From contig NZ_LMSU01000004.1 in NCBI RefSeq assembly GCF_001429625.1, positions 190,715 to 254,714 on the forward strand: DNA of 64,000 nucleotides, read 5' to 3'. A program made the translations under genes and the position numbers. This document shows, piece by piece, positions 56,090 through 64,000 of the stretch; position 1 is the first letter of the stretch; the number at the start of each line of letters is the position of its first letter. Under the pieces are notes generated by a model. It was not told where the DNA came from, searched no databases, and saw only the letters and a program-made list of their open reading frames with translations. This DNA is from Nocardioides sp. Soil805. GTDB lineage: Bacteria > Actinomycetota > Actinomycetes > Propionibacteriales > Nocardioidaceae.

Positions 56090-57288
56090 CAACGGAAGAG
56101 TCCTTGCAGGGTGTCGATCAGGTCGGTGGTGGTGGGACCGGCGGCGGTCACGAGGGCGTCGGCCCACTCCTGGCCGACCGGCGTCACGCCGATCGCGGCG
56201 CCGAGGGCCACCAGGCCGGCCACGGCGAGCGCGAGCAGGTGCCGCGGCCTCACGGCGCCGTCGTACAGACGCGGCACGGCGGCGGCGTCGACGAGCCGGG
56301 GCCCCACCTTGAGGCGGGTCAGGTAGGTGCTGGCGAGGCCGGTACGGCGCCGGTCGAGGAACTCGTCCAGGGTCGCGTGCATGCCCACGCCCACGATGAG
56401 GCTGGCCCGGCCGGTGTCGGCGAGGACCAGCGCGGCGTCCTCGGTGGTGGCGCCGGTCTCGAAGCGCAACGGCCGGATGCCCGAGCGGTCCAACCGCTCG
56501 GTGGCCGCCCGCGTAGCACCCCGCTCGACGAGGGCGACGACGTCGGTGGCGCGACGGAGCACCTCCAGGGAGGGCAGGTCGGCGGCGGCGGCGCTGGCCA
56601 CGACGATGTCGGGCTGGTGACCGGCGTCGCGCAGCGCGTCGGCGCCGAGGTCGACTCCGATCAGGATCGGCTTCTGCTCCTTGATGAAGGCCTTGATCCC
56701 GGCGAGCTCGGCCTCCCAGTCGTGGCCGCGCACGACCACGACGACCGGACGGTCCGCCATCTCGGTGGCGGTGCGCGGGACCCCGCGGCCGTGCAGCAGG
56801 AGGTCCTGCTCGCGCCGGAGGAACTCGGTGCTGTTGTGGGTGAAGCTCTCCAGCTGGGCGCGCAGGCCCAGCCGGGCGGACTCCATCTCCGACTCGACGA
56901 GGTCGAGGTCGACCTCGCGCCCGGCGGCCACCTGCCGCTCGTCGACGTGCAGTGCCCCCTCGTGGAGCCGGACCTGGGAGCCGTCCTTGACGGCGCTCAG
57001 CGCGTCGGGACCACACGTGTCGACCACGACGACGCCGGCCGCGGCCAGCACCTGGGGCCCGAGGTTGGGATAGCGCCCGGAGATCATCGGCGAGACGTTG
57101 AAGACCGCGCCGACGCCGGCGTCGACGAGGGCCTGCGCCGTCGAGCGGTCCATGTCCTGGTGGTCGACCACGGCGATGTCGCCGGGCCGCACCCGCGACA
57201 GCAGGTGGACGGTACGACGGTCGACGCGGGCGGTGCCGGACAGGCCCGGCAGGGCGGGGGCGGAGCGTTGCCGCGTGGTGATCCTCAT
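56089..57288 (-). CDS. steA: Putative cytokinetic ring protein SteA
   Basis: A 399-residue protein (orthologue of Rv1697 by sequence style and place). The soluble N-terminal part has DIAVVDHQDMDRSTAQALVD, NVSPMISGRYPNLGPQVLAA and a thiamin-pyrophosphokinase-like core (ILIGVDLGADALRDAGHQPD, IVVASAAA). A single membrane helix (LLALAVAGLVALGAAIGVTP) sits near the C-terminus. It is proposed to act in septation with SteB. It begins 100 bases after the recN stop, and that gap holds no gene. Confidence 0.88.
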   Translation of the reverse strand: MRITTRQRSAPALPGLSGTARVDRRTVHLLSRVRPGDIAVVDHQDMDRSTAQALVDAGVGAVFNVSPMISGRYPNLGPQVLAAAGVVVVDTCGPDALSAVKDGSQVRLHEGALHVDERQVAAGREVDLDLVESEMESARLGLRAQLESFTHNSTEFLRREQDLLLHGRGVPRTATEMADRPVVVVVRGHDWEAELAGIKAFIKEQKPILIGVDLGADALRDAGHQPDIVVASAAAADLPSLEVLRRATDVVALVERGATRAATERLDRSGIRPLRFETGATTEDAALVLADTGRASLIVGVGMHATLDEFLDRRRTGLASTYLTRLKVGPRLVDAAAVPRLYDGAVRPRHLLALAVAGLVALGAAIGVTPVGQEWADALVTAAGPTTTDLIDTLQGLFR

Positions 57289-57388
57289 GACCGACTCATG
57301 GTGTCAGCCGGGAGGGACCCCTCGCGGGACGCCGGACGCGGCGTGTCAGGCCGGCCGGGTGAGCCCCGTCACCGGCACGATCCGCGCC

Positions 57389-59140
57389 TCAGGCGCCGGC
57401 GCGGGCGGGCGCCGCGCTCTCGAGCAGCTCGCGCGCGTGCGCCCGGGCAGCGTCGGACTCCTCGACCCCGGCGAGCATCCGGGACAGCTCCTGCTCGCGG
57501 GCCGCGTCGTCCAGCACGACGAGCCCCGACGTCGTCACCGTCCCGTCGCTCTGCTTGTGCACCACCACGTGCCGGTCGGCGTACGCCGCGACCTGCGGGA
57601 GGTGGGTGACCACGAGCACCTGGGCCCGCTTGGCGAGCACCGCCAGCCGTCGGCCGATCTCGATGGCCGCCTTGCCCCCGACTCCGGCGTCGACCTCGTC
57701 GAAGACGAACGTGGGCACCGGGTTGGACCCGGCAAGGCTCACCTCCAGCGCGAGCATCACCCGGGACAGCTCACCGCCGGAGGCACCCTTGTGGAGGGGG
57801 CGCGGATCGGCCCCCGTGTTGGCGGCCAGCAGGAACTCGACCTCGTCGAGCCCGCTCGCCGTCGCCCGCAGCCAGCGGTCCCCCACCTGCAGCGCACCCG
57901 AGGTGAGGCGCTCGGGCTCAGGCACCTCGTGCTGGGTGACGGCGACGGTGACGACGGCGTGCGGCATCGCCAGCTGGGTGAGCTCGGCGCTCACCTGCGT
58001 GCCGAGCGAGGCGGCTCCCGCCGTCCGGGCGGCCGACAGGTCGGCCCCCGTGCGGGCCAGCTCGCCGCGCAGGCGCTCCTGCTCGGCCCGCAGGGTCGCG
58101 ATCCGGCCGTCGGCGTCGTCGAGGTCGAGGAGCCGCAGCGAGCCCTCCTGGGCCCAGGCCAGCACGTCCTCCACCGTCTCGCCGTACTTGCGCATCAAGG
58201 CGGTGATCGCCGCCCTGCGCTCGCTGACCGCCGCCAGGCGCGCGGGGTCGACGTCGAGCCGGGAGGCGTACGACGCCACGTCGGCCGCCACGTCGGACAG
58301 CAGGTAGGTCAGCTCGGCCAACCGGTCGGCCAGCTCCCCCGCCTCGGGGTCGTGGTCGCGGACGCCCTCGAGGAGGGTGCGCGCCGTGGCGGTGGTGGCC
58401 AGCGCGTCAGGGGCGTCCTCGTCGCTGGACAGCGCCTCGCGCGCCTGCTCTGCCGCGGTGCGCAGGGTGTCGGCGTAGCCCAGCCGCGACTCCTCGGCAG
58501 CCAGGGCGGTGTCCTCCCCGGGCTCCGGGGAGACCGCCTCGATCTCCCCGAGGCCAAAGCGGAGCCGGTCGGCCTCGAGGGCGCGCTCACGGGCATGGGT
58601 GACGACGTCGTCGAGGTCGCGCTCGACGGCGACCAGCTCGGCGTGCAGGCGCTGCCACCGGGCCAGGAGCGGGTCGACCCGGTCCGCGGCGAAGCGATCG
58701 AGGGCGTCGCGCTGGGCGCCCGCCCGCAGCAGCCGGTGCTGGTCGGACTGACCGTGCACGGCGACGAGCGGCTCGGTGACCTCGGCCATCCGGGACACGG
58801 GCACCGACGCGCCTCCGACCCAGGCGCGGGAGCGTCCCTCCGCGGCGATGTTGCGCGCGACGACGACCCGACCGTCCTCGGTGTCGCCCCCGAGCTCGTC
58901 GACGGCGGCGAGGAAGCCCGGCAGCGTGCTCGCGTCGACCACGCCCTCCACCCGGGCGTGCGGGGAGCCCGAGCGCACGGCGCCGGTGTCGGCGCGGCCT
59001 CCCAGCAGCAGCGCGAGCGCCGTAACGACCATCGTCTTGCCCGCACCGGTCTCCCCGGTGATGACGGTCAGCCCGGGACCGAGCTCCAGGGTCGAGGACT
59101 CGATCACCCCGAGCGAGCTGATGCGGATCTCCTCAAACAT
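57389..59140 (-). CDS. recN: DNA repair protein RecN
   Basis: A 583-residue SMC-like ATPase. Walker A is TGETGAGKTMVV at the N-terminus, long coiled coils fill the middle (LDLDDADGRIATLRAEQERL), and the C-terminal part has GGELSRVMLALEVSLA (signature) and TFVFDEVDAGVGGKAAIEIG (Walker B). It acts early in double-strand-break repair. ATG 59140 overlaps the nadK stop by eight bases. The tlyA-nadK-recN order is the actinobacterial standard. Confidence 0.94.
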   Translation of the reverse strand: MFEEIRISSLGVIESSTLELGPGLTVITGETGAGKTMVVTALALLLGGRADTGAVRSGSPHARVEGVVDASTLPGFLAAVDELGGDTEDGRVVVARNIAAEGRSRAWVGGASVPVSRMAEVTEPLVAVHGQSDQHRLLRAGAQRDALDRFAADRVDPLLARWQRLHAELVAVERDLDDVVTHARERALEADRLRFGLGEIEAVSPEPGEDTALAAEESRLGYADTLRTAAEQAREALSSDEDAPDALATTATARTLLEGVRDHDPEAGELADRLAELTYLLSDVAADVASYASRLDVDPARLAAVSERRAAITALMRKYGETVEDVLAWAQEGSLRLLDLDDADGRIATLRAEQERLRGELARTGADLSAARTAGAASLGTQVSAELTQLAMPHAVVTVAVTQHEVPEPERLTSGALQVGDRWLRATASGLDEVEFLLAANTGADPRPLHKGASGGELSRVMLALEVSLAGSNPVPTFVFDEVDAGVGGKAAIEIGRRLAVLAKRAQVLVVTHLPQVAAYADRHVVVHKQSDGTVTTSGLVVLDDAAREQELSRMLAGVEESDAARAHARELLESAAPARAGA

Positions 59141-60125
59141 CGACGCTGCCCTCCTCGAGGGGGATCCCGTCGCGCCGGCGACGCTCGGCCGCACCGCGCC
59201 ACCCCTCGACCGGCAGGTCGAACTTCGCGACCAGGCGATCGGTGAAGGGAGCCTGGTGCAGCCGCACGAGGCGGACCGCACGCTTGCCGCGCCGGACCTC
59301 GATGCGCGCCCCCGGCGGGAGGTCCACGGGTCGTCGTCCGTCGCACCACAGCACGCCGGCGCCGTCGGTCGTGCCCACCAGCTCGACCGCCAGGACGCTC
59401 GTGGGTGAGACCACCATCGGCCGCGCGAAGAGCGCGTGGGCGCTGATCGGCACCATGAGCAGGGCCTCGACGCCGGGCCACACGATGGGTCCTCCAGCGC
59501 TGAAGTTGTAGGCCGTGGAGCCGGTCGGGGTCGCGCACACGACCCCGTCGCAGCCCCAACGGGACAGGGGGCGGCCGTCGACCTCGACGACCACCTCGAG
59601 CATGCGCTCCCGGGAGGCCTTCTCCACACTGGCCTCGTTGAGCGCGAAGGTCTGGGCGACCAGCTGGTTGTCGCGGTAGACGCTGACGTCGATCGTCAGG
59701 CGCTCCTCGGTCGCGTAGCGCCGGGCCACGATCGCGTCGATGGTGGACTCCACGTCGTCCTGCTCGGCCTCGGCCAGGAAGCCGACGTGGCCCAGGTTGA
59801 CGCCGAGCAGCGGGGTGCCGCTCGTGTGCGTCATCTCGGCCGCGCGCAGGATGGAGCCGTCACCGCCGATCACCAGGGCCAGCTCGCAGCCCTCCCCGGC
59901 CTCCTGGGCGGCGTCGACGCGCTCGACGGCCGGCTCACAGCACCCCGGGGGCAGGTCGAGGTCGGCGGCCTCCTCGGCCAGCAGCCGGACCACGATGCCG
60001 TGGGCGGTCAGGGCAGCGATGCACGCACGGGCCACCTCCCGGGCCTCCTGCCGGCCCGTGTGGGCCAGCACCAGCACCCGGCGTACGTCGTCCGTGGTCG
60101 GCGCGGGGGCGGTGGTCTCGGTCAT
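59133..60125 (-). CDS. nadK: NAD kinase
   Basis: A 330-residue enzyme: NAD + ATP (or polyphosphate) to NADP. The GGDGSILRAAE motif, GVNLGHVGFLAE, ALNEASVEK and CATPTGSTAYNFSAGGPIV are complete. ATG 60125 overlaps tlyA's end by four bases. A Cys-Cys pair (LPPGCCEPAV) in the N-terminal lobe is of unknown meaning. Confidence 0.95.
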   Translation of the reverse strand: MTETTAPAPTTDDVRRVLVLAHTGRQEAREVARACIAALTAHGIVVRLLAEEAADLDLPPGCCEPAVERVDAAQEAGEGCELALVIGGDGSILRAAEMTHTSGTPLLGVNLGHVGFLAEAEQDDVESTIDAIVARRYATEERLTIDVSVYRDNQLVAQTFALNEASVEKASRERMLEVVVEVDGRPLSRWGCDGVVCATPTGSTAYNFSAGGPIVWPGVEALLMVPISAHALFARPMVVSPTSVLAVELVGTTDGAGVLWCDGRRPVDLPPGARIEVRRGKRAVRLVRLHQAPFTDRLVAKFDLPVEGWRGAAERRRRDGIPLEEGSVDV

Positions 60126-60961
60126 TCGTCCACCCTCTCACCCGGCACCCCCAGCGAGCCGGAGCGCTGCACCTCCGCAGCGATCTCGTCGCCGCCGATG
60201 GCCGCCGGGCCCTGGCGCAGCAGGAGGAAGAACTCGACGTTGCCGGAGGGTCCCGGCAGCGGGCTCGTGGTGACCGCGACGGCCCCCCAGCCCCGGCGCG
60301 CCGAGGCCTCGGCGATCGTCGTCACCGCCTCGGCACGCAGTGCCAGGTCCCGCACCACACCGCCCTTGCCGACCCGGTCCTTACCGACCTCGAACTGCGG
60401 CTTGACCATCAGTGCCAGCTCTCCCTGCGGCGAGGTGACCGCGATGAGCGGGTCGAGGACGAGCTCGAGGGAGATGAACGACAGGTCGCCTACCACGAGG
60501 TCGACGGGCTCGCCGACGAGGTCGAGGGTCAGCTCGCGGATGTTGGTGCGGTCGTGCACGACCACCCGGTCGTCGCTCTGCAGCGACCACGCGAGCTGGC
60601 CGTAGCCCACGTCGACCGCCACCACCTCCCGCGCGCCGTGTCGCAGCAGGACGTCGGTGAAGCCTCCCGTGGAGGCACCGGCGTCGAGGCACCGCTTGCC
60701 CGCGACGTCCACCCCGTGCGCAGCGAACGCCGCCAGCGCCCCGGCGAGCTTGTGCCCACCTCGGGAGACATACTCGGGTCGGTCGGGATCCTCGCGTACG
60801 ACGATCGCGACGTCGGTCGTGATCCCGGTGGCCGGCTTGGTGGCCACCACACCGCTCACCTTGACCCGTCCCGCGGCGATCAGGTCGCTGGCGTGCTCAC
60901 GCGAACGGGCGAGACCACGACGGACGAGCTCGGCGTCGAGCCGGAGCCGGCGGGGAGGCAT
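60122..60961 (-). CDS. tlyA: TlyA-family rRNA 2'-O-methyltransferase
   Basis: A 279-residue enzyme. An S4 domain (RLDAELVRRGLARSREHASD) is followed by an FtsJ-like methyltransferase with CLDAGASTGGFTDVLLRHGA and VVVGDLSFISLELVLDPLI. In mycobacteria TlyA methylates cytidines in 16S and 23S rRNA and sets capreomycin sensitivity. It starts six bases before the stop of the small gene upstream. Confidence 0.94.
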   Translation of the reverse strand: MPPRRLRLDAELVRRGLARSREHASDLIAAGRVKVSGVVATKPATGITTDVAIVVREDPDRPEYVSRGGHKLAGALAAFAAHGVDVAGKRCLDAGASTGGFTDVLLRHGAREVVAVDVGYGQLAWSLQSDDRVVVHDRTNIRELTLDLVGEPVDLVVGDLSFISLELVLDPLIAVTSPQGELALMVKPQFEVGKDRVGKGGVVRDLALRAEAVTTIAEASARRGWGAVAVTTSPLPGPSGNVEFFLLLRQGPAAIGGDEIAAEVQRSGSLGVPGERVDE

Positions 60962-60966
60962 TGCCC

Positions 60967-61152
60967 TCAGCCCGAGGGCGCGTCGAGCGCACGCCGGAGT
61001 CGCTCGTGGGCCTGCTCGAACACCGCGACGTGTTCGGCGACCGGGAGGTCCGCCAGGCCGTCGAGCGAGGCGAGCACCGCGTCGACCTCGGCCACGCCGG
61101 TGGTGCCGTCCGTGCCGTCCGTGCCGGGCTCGTCCGTGTGCTGCTGGTTCAT
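60967..61152 (-). CDS. Small acidic protein between HAD and tlyA genes
   Basis: A 61-residue protein: a short flexible head (QQHTDEPGTDGTDGTTGVAE) and one helical hairpin, VDAVLASLDGLADLPVAEHV then AVFEQAHERLRRALD. It holds the same place as Rv1693 in M. tuberculosis. Function is unknown. The ATG has weak ribosome-binding text; it lies eleven bases downstream of the HAD stop. Confidence 0.65.
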   Translation of the reverse strand: MNQQHTDEPGTDGTDGTTGVAEVDAVLASLDGLADLPVAEHVAVFEQAHERLRRALDAPSG

Positions 61153-61162
61153 GCCGCGCACG

Positions 61163-62185
61163 CTACCGGTGCTCCCCCGGGCCGGGGACCTCCGGCACCG
61201 ACACACCATCGACCGACGCCGCCTCCCCGGTCTCGTCGAGGTGCGTCCACCCGGCGACGGCCACCGCACGCCAGAAGTCCGACGCCGCGCCGTCGCCGTC
61301 GACCTGCAGCCGCCCGTCGAGGACCCGGGCCGTCCACCCGCCGAGCTCGACGGTGCCGTCCGCCGCCTCCGGGACCCGGTGGGGCTCGAAGAGGCCCTCC
61401 AGATCGGCGGAGACGTACGTCGGTCGCTCCCCCGGGCCGGCCGCCACCAGCTCGGCGAGGTGCGTCACCCCGGTCATCACCAGCAGCGAGTCGACCTCCA
61501 CCGCGTGCGCGCCCTCGATGTCGGTGTCCAGCCGGTCACCGACCATCAGCGGCCGTTGCCCACCCACCCGGCGTACCGTCTCGTCCAGGAGCGGGCGCGA
61601 GGGCTTGCCCGCGACGACCGGCTCGATGCCCGCGAACTCGGAGATCGCGCGGACCAGCATCCCGTGTCCCGGCGCCTGGCCGTAGTCGGTGGGGATGGTC
61701 ATGTCGGTGTTGCTCGCGACGTACGGGAGGCCGCCCTTGACCAGGGTCGCAGCCCGCATGATGTCCTTCCACAGGACGTCCGGTCCGTAGCCGCTGACCA
61801 CCACGACGGTGTCGTCGTCCGGCTCGGACTGGGCCACCAGGTCCTCGGCCTCGAGCGCCGCCTCGAGCCCCGCCCCACCCAGCAGCAGCACGTGCGCGCC
61901 TGCCCCGAAGCGCTCGCGGACCACCCGCGCGGCCGCCTGCGCCGAGGTGACCACGTCGGTCGGCTGTGCCTCGATGCCGAGCCTGTCCAGGTTGGCGGCG
62001 ACCTTCTCGGGGGTGCGGCTGGCGTTGTTGGTCACGAAGGCCAGGTGGACCCCGGCCTCGCGCACCCGACGCAACCGGTCCGGCACGCCGTCGATGGCAG
62101 CCCCGCTCACGTAGACCACACCGTCCAGGTCGAACATGGCCAGGTCGTACGACTCCAGCAGCGAGCCGTCACAGGACTTCAGCAC
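61163..62185 (-). CDS. HAD-IIA family sugar-phosphatase-like hydrolase
   Basis: A 340-residue haloacid-dehalogenase hydrolase. Motif I MFDLDGVVY, motif II FVTNNASRTPE, the lysine in VVAGKPSRPLL and motif IV MVGDRLDTDIEGA are present (NagD/Gro-1-P phosphatase type; Rv1692 is the positional match, reported as a glycerol-3-phosphate phosphatase). GGGAGG lies six bases before GTG 62185; GTG 62191 is the alternative. A C-terminal extension of about 70 residues (TVELGGWTARVLDGRLQVDG) is extra to the core fold. Confidence 0.9.
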   Translation of the reverse strand: MLKSCDGSLLESYDLAMFDLDGVVYVSGAAIDGVPDRLRRVREAGVHLAFVTNNASRTPEKVAANLDRLGIEAQPTDVVTSAQAAARVVRERFGAGAHVLLLGGAGLEAALEAEDLVAQSEPDDDTVVVVSGYGPDVLWKDIMRAATLVKGGLPYVASNTDMTIPTDYGQAPGHGMLVRAISEFAGIEPVVAGKPSRPLLDETVRRVGGQRPLMVGDRLDTDIEGAHAVEVDSLLVMTGVTHLAELVAAGPGERPTYVSADLEGLFEPHRVPEAADGTVELGGWTARVLDGRLQVDGDGAASDFWRAVAVAGWTHLDETGEAASVDGVSVPEVPGPGEHR

Positions 62186-62220
62186 TCTCACCCTCCCGCG
62201 GACCGGGTGCTCCCGGCCCC

Positions 62221-62226
62221 TACGAT
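62221..62226 (+). promoter_or_regulatory. -10 hexamer TACGAT, leaderless arrangement
   Basis: TACGAT is six bases before the ATG at 62233 of the DUF1015 gene and there is no ribosome-binding site. Confidence 0.45.
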
Positions 62227-62232
62227 GCTTCG

Positions 62233-63363
62233 ATGGACTTCGACGCCACAGTGGTCACGCCGCCGTACGTCGCGAAGCCGCTCCGACTTTCTGCCTTCAG
62301 GGCGATGATGCTGTCGCCCGCACGCATCGGCGACCCGGCGTCTGCCCGCGCCTTCGCGCGACCCTATCGCTCGGTCGCCGGCAGGCTGCAGGAGTGGGAG
62401 CGCCGCGGACACGTCGTCACGGATGATGACCCGGCGCTGTACCTGCACGAGTACACCGCGGGCGGGCTCACCGTCCGTGGGCTCGTCGGGGCGCTGGACC
62501 TGTCGCGCCGCGCGACCCGCCTCGACGACCGGGCCATCTGGCCCCACGAGGGCATCCATCCCGTCCAGGTGGACGAGCTCGCGGACCGGATGCTCGAGAT
62601 GGAGATGAACCCCGCTCCCATCCTGCTCGTGCACGACGGCCCGGCGGCCGTGCGGGCCTTCGTCCGCCGCCTGGTCACCACACCGCCGCACCGCGAGTAC
62701 ACCGACCGCGCCGGTCAGCACCAGAGACTGTGGCGCATCGATGCACCCGAGGACGTCGAGATGCTCAACGACGCGCTCGCCCCGAGCTCCGCCCTCATCG
62801 CCGACGGTCACCACCGGTACGCCGCCTACCTCCGGCTCCAGCAGGAGCGCCCCGGGACCGCCTGGGACAGCGGCCTCGCGATGCTCGTCGACCAGGGCGA
62901 CACCGGCCTGTTCCTGGGCGCGATCCACCGGACGTTGCGGGGTGTCGCCCTCGACGACCTCCTCTCGGCCGCACGGGCTGCGGGCGGGTCGGTGCGGACG
63001 GTGCACGCCGGTACGGCGCTCGGCGCGCTCGCCCCGGGCAGGCTGACCGTCACCGATGGCGACGAGTGGGCCGTCATCGAGGTCCCGGAGCGAGGGCTGC
63101 TGCCGGTGGAGTGGTTGCACCTCGACCTGGTGCCGACGCTCCCCGCGTCGCAGGTGGCCTACCACCACAGCGTCGAGGAGGCGCTGCTCCTCGCGGAGGC
63201 CCGCACGAGTGCGGTGCTGCTGCCGGCGCCCGACTTCGCCGACGTGGTCCGCGTCATCAACCGTGGCCGACTGTTGCCGGAGAAGGCGACCTCCTTCCAG
63301 CCCAAGCCGAGCCTCGGCGTGCTCATGCGGTCGTTGAACGTCGCACCCGTCGAGCAGAGCTGA
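62233..63363 (+). CDS. DUF1015 family protein
   Basis: A 376-residue soluble protein. Family blocks: LYLHEYTAGGLTVRGLVGAL, ALIADGHHRYAAYLRLQQER and the closing SFQPKPSLGVLMRSL. The family has been linked in other bacteria to serine/phosphoserine metabolism, without a settled reaction. The last 41 bases overlap the convergent SSB-like gene on the other strand. Confidence 0.88.
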   Translation: MDFDATVVTPPYVAKPLRLSAFRAMMLSPARIGDPASARAFARPYRSVAGRLQEWERRGHVVTDDDPALYLHEYTAGGLTVRGLVGALDLSRRATRLDDRAIWPHEGIHPVQVDELADRMLEMEMNPAPILLVHDGPAAVRAFVRRLVTTPPHREYTDRAGQHQRLWRIDAPEDVEMLNDALAPSSALIADGHHRYAAYLRLQQERPGTAWDSGLAMLVDQGDTGLFLGAIHRTLRGVALDDLLSAARAAGGSVRTVHAGTALGALAPGRLTVTDGDEWAVIEVPERGLLPVEWLHLDLVPTLPASQVAYHHSVEEALLLAEARTSAVLLPAPDFADVVRVINRGRLLPEKATSFQPKPSLGVLMRSLNVAPVEQS

Positions 63364-63691
63364 CCTCCACCTCGACCCGGGAGGCGCTCCCGGTGGCGGT
63401 GCGGAAGAAGCGTCTGCGGATCGCACCCTCGACCTCGACGACCTCTCCCCGCTGCCACGCCAGGACCGAGCGGCGCACCCGCGCCACCGACGTGGAGCAC
63501 TCGAGGGCGTCGACCCGTTGGGACGACGGATGCGTCTCGGGACGTCCGACGACCACCCGGAACGAACACAGCCTGTCCCCGCTGGGAAGCACGACCTCCT
63601 CCGGCGGCGCCGACAGGCGCCCCACCAGCCGGACGACGTTGACGTCGTCCTCACGGACCGCACCGGACCCGCTCGTTGCACGTTTCGACAT
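63323..63691 (-). CDS. Short SSB-like OB-fold protein without acidic tail
   Basis: A 122-residue protein. DVNVVRLVGRLSAPPEEVVL, SGDRLCSFRVVVGRP and WQRGEVVEVEGAIRRRFF follow the OB-fold pattern of single-stranded-DNA-binding proteins. The usual acidic C-terminal tip (DDDIPF type), which recruits repair proteins, is absent; the end is basic (SARRVRRSTTA). It is thus a paralogue, not the main SSB. A near-perfect GGAGGTGA lies five bases before ATG 63691. Its end overlaps DUF1015 on the opposite strand. Confidence 0.8.
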   Translation of the reverse strand: MSKRATSGSGAVREDDVNVVRLVGRLSAPPEEVVLPSGDRLCSFRVVVGRPETHPSSQRVDALECSTSVARVRRSVLAWQRGEVVEVEGAIRRRFFRTATGSASRVEVEVSSARRVRRSTTA

Positions 63692-63861
63692 GCACATCAC
63701 CTCCAGCACTCAGCCTGGAGCAACCCACCGACGACGCGAAGGTGTGGCGCCGCGCCCTGTGCACGACACCGCGCACACGCACGCTTGTGGACGCGAAGTG
63801 GCCCGCGGGCCGCGACACCGCGCAACGGACCGGCAGAGCTGACAGGGTGGCGAAATGGGAA

Positions 63862-63889
63862 AGAGGGGCCGCCTGGTGGCGGCCCCTCT
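63862..63889 (-). terminator. rRNA operon terminator
   Basis: AGAGGGGCCGCC and GGCGGCCCCTCT form a perfect 12-base stem with a four-base loop, followed on the minus strand by CTTTCCC. It lies ten bases after the 3' end of the 5S gene. Confidence 0.9.
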
Positions 63890-63898
63890 CCCAATGTA

Positions 63899-63985
63899 TG
63901 TCCGGCGGCGTCCTACTCTCCCACAACCTCTCGGTTGCAGTACCATCGGCGCTGAAAGGCTTAACTTCCGGGTTCGGTATGGGAC
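63899..63985 (-). rRNA. rrf: 5S ribosomal RNA, 3' part only
   Basis: The minus strand reads GTCCCATACCGAACCCGGAA, GTTAAGCCTTTCAGCGCCGA, TGGTACTGCAACCGAGAGGT and so on to GGACGCCGCCGGACA, a clear actinobacterial 5S rRNA. About 87 of the usual 117 or so bases are present; the first 30 are missing because the sequence turns into adapter at 63986. The gene would be the last of a 16S-23S-5S operon lying beyond the right edge. Confidence 0.95.
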
Positions 63986-64000
63986 AGATCGGAAGAGCGT
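63986..64000 (+). other. Illumina adapter sequence at contig end
   Basis: AGATCGGAAGAGCGT equals the start of the common Illumina TruSeq adapter and does not fit the expected 5S sequence, which should continue with CGGGCGTTTCCCC-like text. It is an assembly artefact, not biological sequence. Confidence 0.93.

Noticed and set aside
63710..63861. tRNA gene next to the 5S gene
   Set aside because: No cloverleaf or T-loop text could be found between the SSB-like gene and the rRNA terminator.

Overview
The window is very GC-rich, with codons mostly ending in G or C, many GTG starts and many genes that begin 6-8 bases after a TANNNT hexamer (leaderless type). Gene content (mycothiol-dependent isomerase family, F420-type oxidoreductase, FurA-KatG, SteA/SteB, an aroH-tyrA-cmk-der cluster) points to an actinomycete, most likely of the Nocardioidaceae/Propionibacteriales; the family-level placement is inference. 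The right edge is a broken 5S rRNA gene followed by 15 bases that match an Illumina adapter, so the window ends at a draft-assembly contig edge.

Layout. 1-6.4 kb: single genes for small-molecule enzymes (DinB fusion, mycothiol isomerase-like, ABM-like duplicate, epimerase, atypical SDR, DUF2200, sulfatase, methyltransferase). 6.5-10.5 kb: a potA-potD-potB-potC polyamine uptake operon. 10.6-20.5 kb: a PolA-family polymerase, a DMT exporter, a deleted methyltransferase pseudogene, a peptidase-E gene preceded by two mini-ORFs, an ECF sigma factor with a SnoaL-like tail plus a DUF6069-type membrane protein, a frameshifted amidase, a luciferase-like oxidoreductase, an MBL hydrolase and a protealysin-like protease. 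20.6-30.6 kb: a stress-type island built around an 895-residue MalT/LuxR-type ATPase regulator, with DUF308/HdeD-like, DUF6325, SHOCT, DUF1269, glutaminase, leucyl aminopeptidase, a basic 166-residue protein, a double Usp protein and small proteins. 30.7-62.2 kb: mostly minus-strand core genome with the gene order known from Mycobacterium tuberculosis Rv1692-Rv1713 (HAD, small protein, tlyA, nadK, recN, steA, steB, pyrG, nudix, xerD ... parA, scpA, scpB, rluB, cmk, der), interrupted here by pepN, ald, a DUF3516 helicase, a gluconate module, furA-katG and aroH-tyrA. 62.2-64 kb: DUF1015, a tail-less SSB-like gene and the end of an rRNA operon.

The most notable observation is in the stress island. 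Seven intergenic sites match, to varying degree, a 17-base interrupted palindrome (TCACCCG-N3-CGGGTGA). In every case it lies 22 or 23 bases upstream of an xANNNT hexamer that faces a gene start. This geometry fits an activator that overlaps the -35 region, so the island appears to be one regulon. Its own large LuxR-type protein is an obvious but unproven candidate regulator. The combination of glutaminase with an HdeD-like protein allows an acid- or envelope-stress hypothesis. Secondary points are two chains of mini-ORFs joined by ATGA/GTGA overlaps, a xerD with no ordinary start codon near its N-terminus, the broken amidase and methyltransferase genes, and furA-katG inserted into an otherwise conserved operon.
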